Shown piece by piece: positions 7,260 to 16,966 of a stretch of 16,966 nucleotides of DNA. The translations under genes and the position numbers were made by a program. The notes beneath the pieces are model-generated. The model did not search any database, was not told the DNA's origin, and saw nothing but the letters and a program-made list of their open reading frames with translations. Numbering within the stretch: position 1 is the stretch's first letter; each line of letters begins with the position of its first letter. Source of the DNA: Chromera velia (Eukaryota > Sar > Chromeraceae); NCBI GenBank assembly GCA_018398765.1, contig JAHBMJ010002263.1:5001-21966 (forward strand), given 5' to 3'.

Positions 7260-9087
7260 TTTTAGAACATATTTTCAAGTTTTTTCATTTACAGCCCGAG
7301 CTTTAATCGTGGCCAGCCGCCAGTGGTGGGATCACAGAGCGGAGAACTTGAAGTCAGTTGTTTCTTGGGTTTGCACTATGAGTCTATGATTCGCTAACAA
7401 TGAATTCTGTTGGATTAATTCCGAACTGAAGCGGCGGAACTCAATTCATGGTCGCTTTCCACACTCCGCAAATTGCATATGATCCGGATCCATGCATAAC
7501 ACTCAAGTTGAATCACGTGCGCTCTTCGCAGTGCGCTTCAGTCAAGCAGCAAAGCGACGAGCACACCTTCCCTGAACTGGCCCCGTCAGAATGGAGCTTA
7601 CTCCATCCCCCCTTCCGAGTCCGCCCTTCTTTCACAACGCCGGTTGACGACAAGACAAGACAAAAGAGCACTGAGGTTCTCCTCAATTGGCTTCATTCTT
7701 CCACCCTCCGGGCCTTCCTTTCTTCTTTCCTTACAATGTCGGTCGCCGCCACCCCGACACAAGCAATGTTTCCATCTCCGACCAAACGACAGTGAACGCG
7801 TGGAGGGGGGGGGGACTGCATGTGCTCTCTTTCTTGATGCCTCTGTTGGATCGTCTCTCCAAACTTTCCCGAGCTGCGATCCCTTTGTGAGAAGGGAGCG
7901 AAAAGCCCAACAACAAAAAAAATCAAGAATCAGACACAGCGTTTTGCCCGTTCATCCCTGCTCATGCAACCAGGGGGGAAAGTGAAAGTCCACAACATGC
8001 AGTGACACGGAAAGAGAGAGACGGACATGCACGCACAGTGCAAGTTGTTGCTTCCTCAACAGCAAACAACAAGACAGCTAGCGTTAATTTAAAGAAAACC
8101 ACGACAAAAATGTTTCTTTTCTATTGCCTGCTCTAACATCCTTTTTTGTACACTCCCACACGGTGGCACCGGCTGCCCCCCCCTCAGCCTACAGCAATCT
8201 CAAGGGCACGACCTGCTGGGAAGTAGAACTGGAGGTGGCACCCCTGCACCTCTCCCGGCACGCACCCTCAAAGATCACTCCCCCCTTCTTAAATCTGTCT
8301 CGCCCCAACGCACTTTCAAAAGAGCCCGTGTGGGGTGGGCTCGACAGTCAGAAAAGCACACACACACACACGCACGCACGCACACACACAGAAACAGAGA
8401 GAGAAGCGGGGGTTGCAAAGGAAATTGTCTCAGTGAGCGGACTATGCAAATTGGCCAGCTGGTCATTCCATGCAGGGACCCTCTGCTACCTGCCTGCCAG
8501 CATGCCGGATGCGAAACTTTGGCGAAAAACAAAAAAGGAGTCGATTGACAAGTGGGCATTAAACGTTCTGCCACATACGTACGCGTTGACTTAGCACGCC
8601 ATCCGACTTAAGTGAGAATGGTTGCATGATGACAGTTTCTTTTTCTTTCTCTCTGTCTCTCCCGCACGCAAGTAGACACACGACAGGTGCGAGTCCAAGC
8701 AAATTTTGTTTTAAAAGATGAATAGTAGAAGACAGGGGAGAAGAAATGGCAGAATCAAAACAACAAATCACTCAGCCCTCCCTCCATTCTTCCCACAACA
8801 CATTCAGGGCCTCTTTCTAGGCCTAGGTGCTTCCTTGAAATCATTCCTTGCCTATCTCCCAACAAGGCAAGCACCGGCCCACCACCGCACCTTCCCACTG
8901 AAAGGAAGGGGGTGCCTTTTCCCGGTGTACTCTTCGATCTTTTCTTTACAGACAGGCAGGCAGACAGACAGACAACATGCTCCTCTGTATATCGACAGAA
9001 CAAAAGGGAGTACACGACCATCCAACAGTTGACAGAGACAAACAACAATGAAGGGGCACACACGCACACATATGTCCATTCACTCAT
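7260..9087. other. Non-coding region downstream of the antiporter gene
   Basis: This lies 3' of the minus-strand antiporter stop codon at 9088-9090, so its right part should include that gene's 3' untranslated region. No AATAAA-type signal on the minus strand stood out close to the stop. It contains a (CA)n tract with CGCACG variants (about 8357-8390) and GGCA/GACA tetranucleotide repeats (about 8950-8976). Several open frames exist on both strands, but none shows a recognisable family, and some start only at non-ATG codons. Confidence 0.5.
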
Positions 9088-12000
9088 TCATACCAATGAA
9101 TCATCTTGTGGCGGTTCTTGAGATGCCGAAAAACCGCCGACCTGCCCTCCCGACACTCCCCTGCCCTCACTGAGGATACTCATCCCCGCCTCCCCAGCCA
9201 CAGACTCAATCGCCTGTTCCCTCTCCCTCTCTTTCTCTTCTTGCTGCTGTCTAACGAGTGCAAAGAAGTTTCCTGCAGTGTCCGTGTCCTTGTAGACAAC
9301 AGTCTCAGACCTCCGCGTCTCCACATGTGCCGCACGCTCCAAGGCCACAAGGACGGCCTCAGTGGCACGACGAATCGTCTCGGCAGCTGCTGCCAAAAGC
9401 CGACCGAGGGCCCGCCCTACTTTCGCCTGGGAGGATTTTTGCGCCCCACGGCGGCTTTTGTCATCATCCACATCCTCCTTTTCCTTATCAATCAAAGCAG
9501 CAGAGTCAGACTTGTTCTCTGCCTCAGCCTCTCTCGCTGCAGACAAAAGAAGGGCAGAAGGACCCGACCCCCCCGGACCCACTACAGGGAGGGCCTGCGA
9601 CCCCTCTCCATTTGTAACCCCCCCCTGACCCTCACCCTCACCCCCCGGAGACATGTCCCCCCCCCCATTTTGAGGAAAGAGTTCAGACTCTCTTGCCAGT
9701 GCTGCCATCACGATCTGATCCCCCTCCCCCCTGGTGGCAGAGCGACGGTGAGTTCGGAGAAATCGGGCAACGGAATCCACTACCCTCATTCCCCGACGAA
9801 TTTGCAAAGCATGAAACACAACTTCCTCAAACAAACCAAAAAGTGTCGTGCGCTGCTCTTGCTCTTCAAAAGACGCTACGGGTGTCTGTGGCGGTTGCTG
9901 CCCTGCGGAAGTCAACTGCCCTGCGAACGTCACCATTGACTTCCGCAGTCCCTCCCCTCCTAGACCTAGCGGGTCCGATGCCCGTCTTCTCCTTCCTGTT
10001 GCAGTCGGAGACGCATCATGGATAGACACGCCACCCCCCGAAGTCCCCGCAGGCAACGGGGGAAACGCCCCCGCCCCTGCTCCCCCACTCACCCCCCTGG
10101 TGGTCATCTGCCTGTTCTCTAGATAAGCGTCCAGGTCTGCTGCCCCAACTCCGGCTGTAGCCGGGAGAGGGGTCGAGGACGCACCCTGCCCCCCTCCCCC
10201 CGATGTTTGCCTCGGAGGGCCCGCCTGACCCCGGAAGTACCCCCCCCCTACATTCGATGGTATCATTCTCAATGTACCTCCCGCTGTTTTGGATCTGCTA
10301 GACAGTCTCTCTGCACCCCGCCCCCCTCCCACACTGGGTGCAAACGAATGGGATGAAATGGCAGGCGACTGATCGCCCCCTTCCCCAACCACCTGCTGGG
10401 GTGACGGCTGCTGCTGGCTGCCCACGGCAGGAGACCGCGATGCGCCCATCCCCGAAACTCCACTTCTGTTTCTCTCTGCCTGCATGGCCTCCTTGTAGGA
10501 ACCCCAGTTGGGCAGCTTGGTCTTGCTCCCACTGTGCTGGGGGGGGCCCGAAAGGTTGGATTGCGGGGGAGGGGACCGCTGAGGGGCACTGGGACCCACA
10601 AGCGGCGACGCCCCTGGTGCAGCCGGGAGGACAATCGGGAAGGGCCCCCCCCCACTGGCCCCTCTTTCAACTCCTGGGTGCAATGAGGCATCCATTTCTG
10701 TTTCGGGGAGGATCTTGGGCGTGGGCTGCGGCTCACGTGTCTGAAAGTCTTTGTTCAGCATTTTCTGTCCTACAAAGGAGACGATTAAGAGACCAATGGG
10801 AGCTGTGAGGATGACAGAGAAGATAGCGGTGGTCAAAATCTGCTCTCCCCATCTGATCCATTGGTCTCTGTTGGGATCGGTCTCATCATAAATCGACAGG
10901 ATTTGATCGAGGGGAGCTGTGGCAAGTGCAGCCTGTACTGTTGCTTTGGGCATCCAGGAGAGAGCAACAAAGGCTCTCTCGTTGAAGGTCAGACCAGGGC
11001 CTCCGTAGAGGACACCTAGAGCAACAGGGATACGGATACAGAGACCCAGGAAGACTAGGAAGATGGCCAGGGGAATAGTCTCTCCCTTCACTTTCTTGAA
11101 GTCCAGAGCAGCACCGATCACACTGAACAGCAGCGGCTGCGCAATGTACTTCCAGATCTGTGCGAGTTTGCTCTCGACCTCATGCCCATAATCGGGGCCT
11201 GGACCTGTGGAGCCCCATTTGGGAATACCGCGAGCCCAGAGGACAGACACAGTCAACCCACCCACAACGGAAGCCAGATAACCCACCGCTGCACAGAGAC
11301 AATGAAGGAGAAAACAAATAAACACACACTCACAGGGATGGGTCGCGAGCAAAGTGAACACGTGAGAGCGAGCGAAGATGCACCCACTGAGCCAGGTTCT
11401 CATGCAAAGCCACCCCCTTCAGTCCTCCCCTCCCTCTCCGCAGGCCTTAGCGGAAACATCGTAAAAGGATGCCAAATCTACATGCCTTCCCCCGGGTTCG
11501 CCTTTTCATACCTTTCCCGCACCGAGTGAGAGAGCAGTTCTCCTCCTTTTAGAAGTCATGTTTTGTGTTCTTTGTATGGGTCGCCTCTTCGCCATTCTCC
11601 ATTTCCTTCTGTATGTATGGCATCAGATGATATCGTGCGTAGAAAGCGAAACGAATTTCCAACAGATAGAACAGACTGTGCTCACCCCGTATAGAGACTC
11701 AACATAATATTAACTCCTCTCCGCCTCCTAGAGGTTTTATTCTTGGCTTGGGGGACTGTATGGGAGGACCTAAGTGACTGACTGACTGACTGAAAGGGTC
11801 GCCAGATACAGACAGGCAGACCGACCGACTGACCATTGTAGTGCAGGAGTTGCATCCCAAATGTGAGGAGCCAGATGAGAGAGATGAGTGCGAGGGCCCG
11901 TTTCCAAGTCGAGTTCCACAGCTGTAAAGAGAGAGAGAGGAAGGGGGCATGCAGGTAAACAAGCGAATGAATGCCTGAAAGCGATCAAGGAAATGAGAGG

Positions 12001-13556
12001 GCAGACGGATCGAATGAAAGCCGAGACAGAACAAGACCTCAAACACAGCAAAACCCGAGTTGCAAAAAAAAAAAGACAACCGATCAAAACACGTCTCCCT
12101 TTTGAGTTCGCACTTCCTCTCACCCACCCCATCTTCTTCCCCCACGCACCTTGGTCAAAGAGACGATGAACGCCACAATGATTCCACACACAAACCCCCC
12201 AATGAGCACCAGAGGTCCATGAAGGATGTTCATGTACAGTTCGCCCTGCCCGAGAGCGAGGCCTATGGCGACTGAGTAACCAGTGATGGCCAACACATCG
12301 TCGAAGGAAGCAGCCGCCACAACGAGCGACGGAATTCCCTTCTCCACCCCATACCCCTGTTTTTGGAGTTCGAACATCCCCCCCACAACGACAGCAGGGC
12401 TGACTGCCCCGAGAATGAATCCCAACGAAAGCCCCAACCACACGGGCATCCCGAAGAAAAAGTCAAGGGACGCCAGAAGACCGATTCCGATCGCCTCTGC
12501 CACCCCCGGACACGCTGTGAGTCTGGCCGCAATCCACCCAATCTTCTTGAAGGCACCGATGTCCAATTCAAGTCCGGAACGAGTCAGGATGATGCAAAGG
12601 GATGCAATCCTAATCACCTCCCCCCAGTCTTCTGTCAACCCTCTGACCGGATCACCCGGCACATTTCTCAAAAAGATCCCAGCCAGGAGCATACCCAGGA
12701 GGGGAGGGAGTTGAATGGGTTGGAACAGGAACGCAAAAGCGTGGGCGGTGGTCCAGAGAAGGGCACAAGCGAAAAAGGGACCGTCAAGAGGAATAAACAA
12801 AGGTCCGACTGCAAACGCAAGTGCAATATAGAAGATCAAAAACAAGAAAAACCCCGAAAAAATCTCCAAGGACCCCGGCCCCCTCAAAATTTCCCAAAAG
12901 TCCATCACAACTGTTCTCATTCGATTTGGTCGAAGGGCTTTCTTTCGACGAGAGGAAGGGACTTCCTCTTCGTCTGGAGAAGTCGGGAGCGTCACCCCTT
13001 TCTTCAAAGGTTGACCCTCCCCTTCGCCCTGAAGTTTGGATGTCTGCCCTCTCCCCAACTCCCCTGACCCATGCGAAATAAGGGACATCTTTGAAATCAT
13101 CCGATTGACCAAAGGGGTCTGTCTGTGCCCCGCACAGTCCCCATAGGCAAGCGATAGGAACTCCTCGATGTCCGAGTCCGCAGCGATCGATTCCGACTCA
13201 AAAATGTCGGGAGAGGCAAAACGCGACCATGCGCCTGCTTTGGGTCTCTGGAAGGGAGGGGGTGAGATTGGAGACTTGACGTCCTCTGAATGGACGGTCT
13301 GAGGCTGCAGGGGGGCAGAAGAGGGGGTCGAGATTCCTCTTTCTTTCCCACCGAGCCCTCTCCTGCCTGGAACGTCGTTGCCCGGCACGGGGAAGCGCCC
13401 TTGCGGGTTTGCCTGCCGCTCCGACGAAGGGTAAACTCGACTTGCGGAAGGCTGCTCTGGGGGCACGTTGGTTGCGTGCTCAGAAGCTGCATCTATGCAG
13501 GGGAAGGCAAAGGTGGGACAAAAGGATTCAGCAGGAGAGCAACAAATTTCACACAT
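9088..13556 (-). CDS. NHA/SLC9B-type cation/proton antiporter (CPA2 family), three exons
   Basis: Predicted exons: 13556-12150, 11921-11834 and 11288-9088 (coding order); phases 0 and 1 close exactly, giving about 1231 residues. The family exchanges Na+ or Li+ for H+ across membranes. Evidence: the first hydrophobic segment at about 231-255; LPPLLGMLLAGIFLRN (283-298); RSGLELD (326-332); GAVSPAVVV (383-391); SFDDVLAITG (417-426), whose Asp pair 419-420 is the expected ion-binding site; and WMPKATVQAA (610-619). These match animal NHA2 motif for motif. NHA2 is about 540 residues, so this protein adds about 230 N-terminal residues and a tail of about 560 rich in Gly, Pro, Ser and Gln with a short charged helix (EEKEREREQ) near its end. 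The chosen ATG is the first in frame after a TGA at 13622-13620, but an upstream exon is possible. Confidence 0.92.
11289..11833 (-). other. Antiporter intron 2 (545 bp)
   Basis: Donor AATG|GTCAGT and acceptor TCTCTGTGCAG|CGG, phase 1. Just inside the donor are repeated GTCG/GTCT units and, at about 11775-11793, a CAGT tetranucleotide repeat. The rest shows no gene. Confidence 0.88.
11834..11921 (-). other. Antiporter exon 2 (88 bp)
   Basis: This short exon encodes 29 residues plus one base. It carries the transmembrane segment that ends LLHYN and joins to AVGYLASVVGG of exon 3 through a split GCG codon. Its frame differs from the flanking long open frames, so it is easily missed. In NHA2 the matching position holds a transmembrane helix between the core halves. 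Confidence 0.88.
11922..12149 (-). other. Antiporter intron 1 (228 bp)
   Basis: Donor AAG|GTGCGT and acceptor CTCTCTTTACAG|CTG, phase 0, inserted after Lys 469. It contains a long A-run on the plus strand (near 12065-12074), which is a T-run on the coding strand, and a CT-rich tract just before the acceptor. Joining the exons continues a hydrophobic segment in frame (WNSTWKRALALISLIWLL). Confidence 0.88.
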
Positions 13557-14990
13557 TACCACCACAGACACAGCGAGAGCGAGGGGTGAGTTGGGGCAGC
13601 AAACAGACAAAGTATATGTTCATTTCTCTTCAGGGCTGGCAAGCAGAAACATTGTAACTATTCGAGAGCCAGCGGCACCACATAGACAGGAGAGAAGGCG
13701 GGGAGGGAGCTCCGCCTGAAGATGGACGGGCTTCCGGAAAATGGAGGAGGAACTAAGCCAGAGAGAGAACGAGAGAGAAAGGGACAAAGACGGGCAAGGG
13801 AGAATGAGAGGAGGAGGTTGAGGGAAAACGGGGGTGGGAGAAAGAAGAGATCTTTGGGGAAGGACAAATGGTACTCCAAAAGCAGAAGGGCGGCAGCCGG
13901 TCATTGGTTCGTTCACAAGCAAGAGGTGAAAAGAAGAGATTGGGCATGAAGCAACCGATGAATTTGATGATGTCCCTCCTGACCGAATTCTGTCATTTCG
14001 CCACCCTTGATGTGATGCCCGTTTTGCGGATGGTTGTTATTTCGATCCATCGTTGCCCGTCTCCAAAGAGAGCCAACAAGCAGGAGTGCGCGTGAGCAGA
14101 CCAAGGTGGAAAACTGGACAAACAGGAAGGCTAAGCGCACAAGCAATGACAAAGAAGGCTGCACTTCTTGGGCTCCTTCGAGAAGCCCGTAGGACGAAAT
14201 CTCGTCACCGAAACAACTGTGCGGCTCGGTACGCAAAGACTTTGAAGATCAACGTCAGTCTGAGGCCACGCAAAAATGTGTCCGGTGCTGTACAGTGACT
14301 CCTCAGTCGTCGACGAGACCACGCAAAAGGATTCGCGCAACCAATGGGAAGAGTCAGTCGCATCGAACGCTATATATGTACAAGCAAGCACGTGCTCCAC
14401 CTCGAGAAGAAATGGCGAGGCTGAATCAAACGATCTGAATCCAACAGATTTTCATTGAAGTCGGATTCGTGATCACTGATTTTCTCGAGGCAAGCGGATC
14501 CTTCACAATTATATTCTTCCATGCATGCGTGCGTAAATCCCGCGGCGCGGCCGCCGCGCGGCCCCCGCGCACTGTGCATGGGCCGGACGGGCCGGACGGG
14601 CCGGACGGGCCATGACGGGCCGGCCGCGGCCGCGGGGCGTATGGTTGCATCAAAATTCAGTTGCTCTGTCACATTTCTGTCACTCTGTCACTGTGATCCG
14701 AGATTCCGGATTGATCTGATACGTCGCTGAGCAACCTTGCCTGACAAAGTAACATCAGTTTAGACACGCGTACGCACTGCCATGAGCACACACCTTGTAG
14801 ACAGCTTGTAGACTGGTTTTGTCATGCTCGACATCTGCCTATATGCTTCTCATGCAGACTGAGTCACCCACGAAAAGAGGCTATCCATACAGCTCGTGAC
14901 TATTCTGGTGGTGACCTTGTATGAAAACCCCCCTCTCCTTATCTTCTCGTGAATTTTCTGTTTGCTGGCTTCTGTGAGAAGGGACCGACA
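13557..14990. promoter_or_regulatory. Divergent intergenic region between antiporter and pseudouridine synthase
   Basis: This region of 1.4 kb separates two genes transcribed away from each other, so both promoters and 5' untranslated regions probably lie here. Seen in it: a purine-rich stretch (about 13690-13870), a TATATA at about 14371-14376 in no clear position relative to a start, and the GC-rich repeat island at 14539-14639. Open frames here are purine-rich or GC-rich low-complexity reads without family features. No specific promoter element can be named with confidence. Confidence 0.45.
14539..14639. repeat. GC-rich hairpin island with three GGGCCGGAC repeats
   Basis: Three exact 9-bp units, GGGCCGGAC (14580-14588, 14589-14597, 14598-14606), are followed by a partial GGGCC (14607-14611). 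They lie between GC-only arms: CCCGCGGCGCGGCCG from about 14539, and CGGCCGCGGCCGCGGGG ending near 14637. The arms are near reverse complements (one inserted base), so the block could form a large hairpin with the repeats in the loop. The flanks are ordinary AT-richer DNA, so base composition changes abruptly on both sides. Confidence 0.8.
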
Positions 14991-16934
14991 ATGGAGACGG
15001 ATGCGCGCGACCCCGTGCTCCGTCACTTTTGGCGTCTCGTCGAAGGCAACCGTCCATTTCGTCTTGCGCCTTCGGGTGTGGCTGAAGGTTGGTCAGACGC
15101 TGAGGATGACGACGGCACTGTGTCCGAAATGGACAGGGACAGCACCCAGCTGGGGGACTTTCTTGACGACGACGTGGACGACGACGACGAACAGGACGTG
15201 GCAGTATTCAAGGTCGGCGTGCCAGGGGGCGGGGGCAGGTCGCATGTGAGTTTGGGTTGAGCAAACACGGACAAATTTTCAATGCTTGGCCTGCACCTAT
15301 GTGGCTTGCACATTTGCACTCTTTCATCGTGCATCCCTGTCCCCCCATGAATTTCCCCTGTCTTCTTTCATATGGGTCTTCCCTCATGTACGACTTGTGT
15401 CTGCTGAATCGCCTCGCTGTCCACCTCTCCTTCGCTTTCTGTCACCCTCTCTCTCCGTGTCTTTCTACGACACACGTTCACGCGTGTCCGCTAAAATACT
15501 TGCACCTTTTCTGTGAGAGGGTCATGTGTCAAAGAGTGATTAGTGACCTGACGATACTGCGCGATGTGTTCGTGCGTGCAGAGTGTTGTGAGGAGCAAGG
15601 GGCCGACTTACGTGCCCTCAGCAGGCCGCCCCCCCGTTCCCAGATTCATGCAGAGAGGAACGAAAAAGGATCCCCCGAAGATCCTTCTCGAAACTCCCTC
15701 AGTGCTTGTCAGTCAGTCAATGAGTCAATCAGTCATCGAATCAGTCAATATAGATATCTGCGGGGCATCCCGATTCCTTCGGTCGCTTGAGTGAGTGGGT
15801 TTACCTCAGTGCTCCACTCCCTTTGGAGAAGGTCGACAGACATAACCAGCAGATAGTCGTTTGACTAGCTGGCTAGCACAGTCAGAAACACATACAGACG
15901 GTAAGCGATGTGCTCTGTAATCATTGTCTATTTCTACCCCCGATGTTCTGACCTGTTTTTCTGTCCTGTCTTTCTCGCCCTGCAGGTAATTTTCAAACCT
16001 CCCCTCTGGCATTGTTCGTCCTTCAACTCAGAGGACATCAAGTCGAGTGCGCAGACGCTGTTGAACTCAAAGAAGCCAGAGTCATTACAGGTCCGTCTCT
16101 CTCTCTCTGTGTGTGTGTGTGTCTCTCTCTCTCAAAAACACCGGAATCAGGAAATTCACTCATAAGGTGGGATGAAGCCATTGATACCCGATGCGGAGAG
16201 CCACAGAGAAGGAGATATTCAAATAAGCTCCTCAACAGGCGGCAGAGCGGGGAGAAAAAAAACGATCATGACTATCGATCGATCGCTCAGGTGTCCTCTC
16301 TGACTTTCCCTTCAAACATCTACTCCGCTCATCTCTGTTTCCCCTCCCCCTGATCTCTTTTCTTTTCTCTTCTTCGTCAGGCCTACACGACGAAGGTATG
16401 GGCAGAGAAGCTGAGGGAGACTCTGGACTACGAGAGTCTCCAGCACGGCCTCTGCCACCGTCTCGACAGGGACACCTCGGGGCCTCTCCTCATCGCAAGG
16501 ACCATCAGGGCTTGGCACTACTTGAGACAATTGCAAAAAATGAGGTGGGGGGCAAAAGAGCCAGAGGATCAATCCATTGAAAGGGGGATCGAGGGTGTCC
16601 ATCTTATATACTATTCGGTCTCTCTCTCTCTCTCTCTCGTGTGTGTGTGTGTGTGTGTGTGAACGAAGTCATCGATTTACTTCTACCCTCTTTTACACAG
16701 CGGTTGTGCAAGGAGGGGAGGAAAGGTACAATCCCCTCTCCCACGTCTCGTGTTGCGTCCTTCCTCTTCGATCTTCCTCTTACGTCGAGCTCTTTTTCTC
16801 TTGTCTTGCGTCTTCTGTCTGTTACGGAGAGATTCTCGTGTTGTTCTGGCGGATTGGCTCTGCATCCCTGCCTCTTCAGTTCTTGTAGGCTTGAAAATCC
16901 ATCTCTCTCTCCCTCCCTCCCTCTCCCTCTCTCT

Positions 16935-16966
<32 letters not shown>
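14991..16966 (+). CDS. RluA-family RNA pseudouridine synthase, multi-exon, 3' end beyond window
   Basis: The enzyme isomerises uridine to pseudouridine in rRNA or tRNA; the exact target cannot be read from the sequence. Exons: 14991-15245, 15582-15707, 15986-16090 and 16381-16544; the first three introns are all phase 0. The ATG (CGACAATGG context) is the first in frame after TGA at 14922. The N-terminus has an acidic run (LDDDVDDDDEQD, about residues 61-72). PPKILLETPSVL joins VIFKPPLWHC (Lys 131), the usual KP segment before the catalytic core. HGLCHRLDRDTSGPLLIA follows, with catalytic Asp 191. The next donor, GAG|GTGGGG, gives phase 2, and later exons could not be fixed. A candidate lies at 16701-16725, but its translation in that phase is unconvincing. 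Acidic N-terminus aside, the core is typical of the family. Confidence 0.85.
15246..15581 (+). other. Pseudouridine synthase intron 1 (336 bp)
   Basis: Donor TCGCAT|GTGAGT and acceptor GTGCGTGCAG|AGTGTT, phase 0. Pyrimidine-rich in the middle, with no gene inside. Splicing joins GGGGRSH to SVVRSKGP. Confidence 0.8.
15708..15985 (+). other. Pseudouridine synthase intron 2 (278 bp)
   Basis: Donor GTGCTT|GTCAGTCAGTCA and acceptor CTCGCCCTGCAG|GTAATT, phase 0. The join restores the family motif TPSVL-VIFKPP. The donor lies in a run of GTCA units that offers further GT sites 4 bases apart. Confidence 0.88.
16091..16380 (+). other. Pseudouridine synthase intron 3 (290 bp)
   Basis: Donor TTACAG|GTCCGT and acceptor CTTCTTCGTCAG|GCCTAC, phase 0. 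It opens with a compound microsatellite (CT)n(GT)n(CT)n at about 16095-16132. Confidence 0.85.
16545..16966 (+). other. Unresolved 3' part of pseudouridine synthase gene
   Basis: After the putative donor at 16545 come a (CT)n(GT)n tract (about 16619-16660), a good acceptor TTTTACACAG (exon start 16701), a possible donor AAAG|GTACAA after 16725, and a second (CT)n(GT)n tract that runs to the window edge. A plus-strand frame extends to 16888 but reads through the first microsatellite and shows no family motif. The remaining RluA core (about 100 residues after the active site) must lie in exons here or downstream. Confidence 0.5.
16905..16966. repeat. Compound (CT)n(GT)n microsatellite at the window edge
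   Basis: CT-rich units (CTCTCCCTCC, then pure CT) pass into a GT dinucleotide run that continues beyond the window. It has the same order and strand as the tracts at about 16095-16132 and 16619-16660. Confidence 0.95.

Noticed and set aside
8124-8594. 156-residue plus-strand frame next to the CA repeat
   Set aside because: It starts at a non-ATG codon, reads through the CA tract as Thr-His repeats and has no recognisable domain.
8687-8700. tRNA B-box-like GGTGCGAGTCC
   Set aside because: It differs from the consensus, and the flanking bases cannot form a T-arm stem or acceptor stem.
9106-9939. Long plus-strand frames over the antiporter tail (also 9258-9628, 10338-10808)
   Set aside because: They are antisense shadows of the GC-rich, low-complexity coding exon and have no family motif.
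14521-14730. Gly/Arg-rich open frame in the GC island
   Set aside because: It is produced by the GGGCCGGAC repeats and GC-only arms; open frames occur on both strands, as expected from sequence lacking A and T.
1-16966. CRISPR array, bacterial operon or prophage
   Set aside because: There are no regularly spaced repeats with unique spacers, no ribosome-binding-site-led gene clusters, and both host genes have spliceosomal introns.

Overview
The window is nuclear DNA from a eukaryote. Two protein genes are interrupted by GT-AG introns, long stretches are non-coding, and CT/GT microsatellites are frequent. The long low-complexity Gly/Pro/Ser/Gln protein tails and the microsatellite-laden introns suggest a protist, perhaps a chromerid-like alveolate alga. 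That placement is an inference from style; no marker gene settles it.

Layout from left to right. (1) 1-1000: no firmly recognised gene. There is a weak hint of spliced exons on the minus strand and a dense cluster of inverted repeats at 849-994. (2) About 1109-6262: a decayed retroelement on the plus strand. It has an N-terminal GIY-YIG endonuclease-like segment (about 1616-1921), a linker, and a reverse transcriptase with recognisable finger, A, B and C motifs (VVPVDK, VDDIKAFF, QGSPCSP, RYIDD). This domain order, GIY-YIG before RT, is that of the permuted Penelope-like elements (Naiad/Chlamys type). The copy is broken by stops of all three kinds and by frameshifts. (3) 3128-4754: a foreign block of 1627 bp splits the RT between the finger motif and the palm. 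It consists of two near-identical 335-bp copies of an element with 23-bp terminal inverted repeats, in direct orientation, enclosing 957 bp of microsatellite-rich DNA. (4) 6263-9087: non-coding DNA with small repeats.

(5) 9088-13556, minus strand: a three-exon gene for an NHA/SLC9B-type (CPA2 family) cation/proton antiporter. The splice sites and phases work out, giving a predicted protein of about 1231 residues: a conserved membrane core with an N-terminal extension of about 230 residues and a C-terminal tail of about 560. (6) 13557-14990: a divergent intergenic region with a GC-rich, hairpin-prone island carrying three GGGCCGGAC repeats. (7) 14991 to the right edge, plus strand: a multi-exon RluA-family RNA pseudouridine synthase gene whose catalytic HRLDRDTSG motif is in exon 4. 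Its 3' end lies beyond the window.

The two host genes are divergently arranged but have no evident shared pathway. The most interesting part is the nested transposon region: a permuted Penelope-like fossil invaded by a composite of two short inverted-repeat elements.
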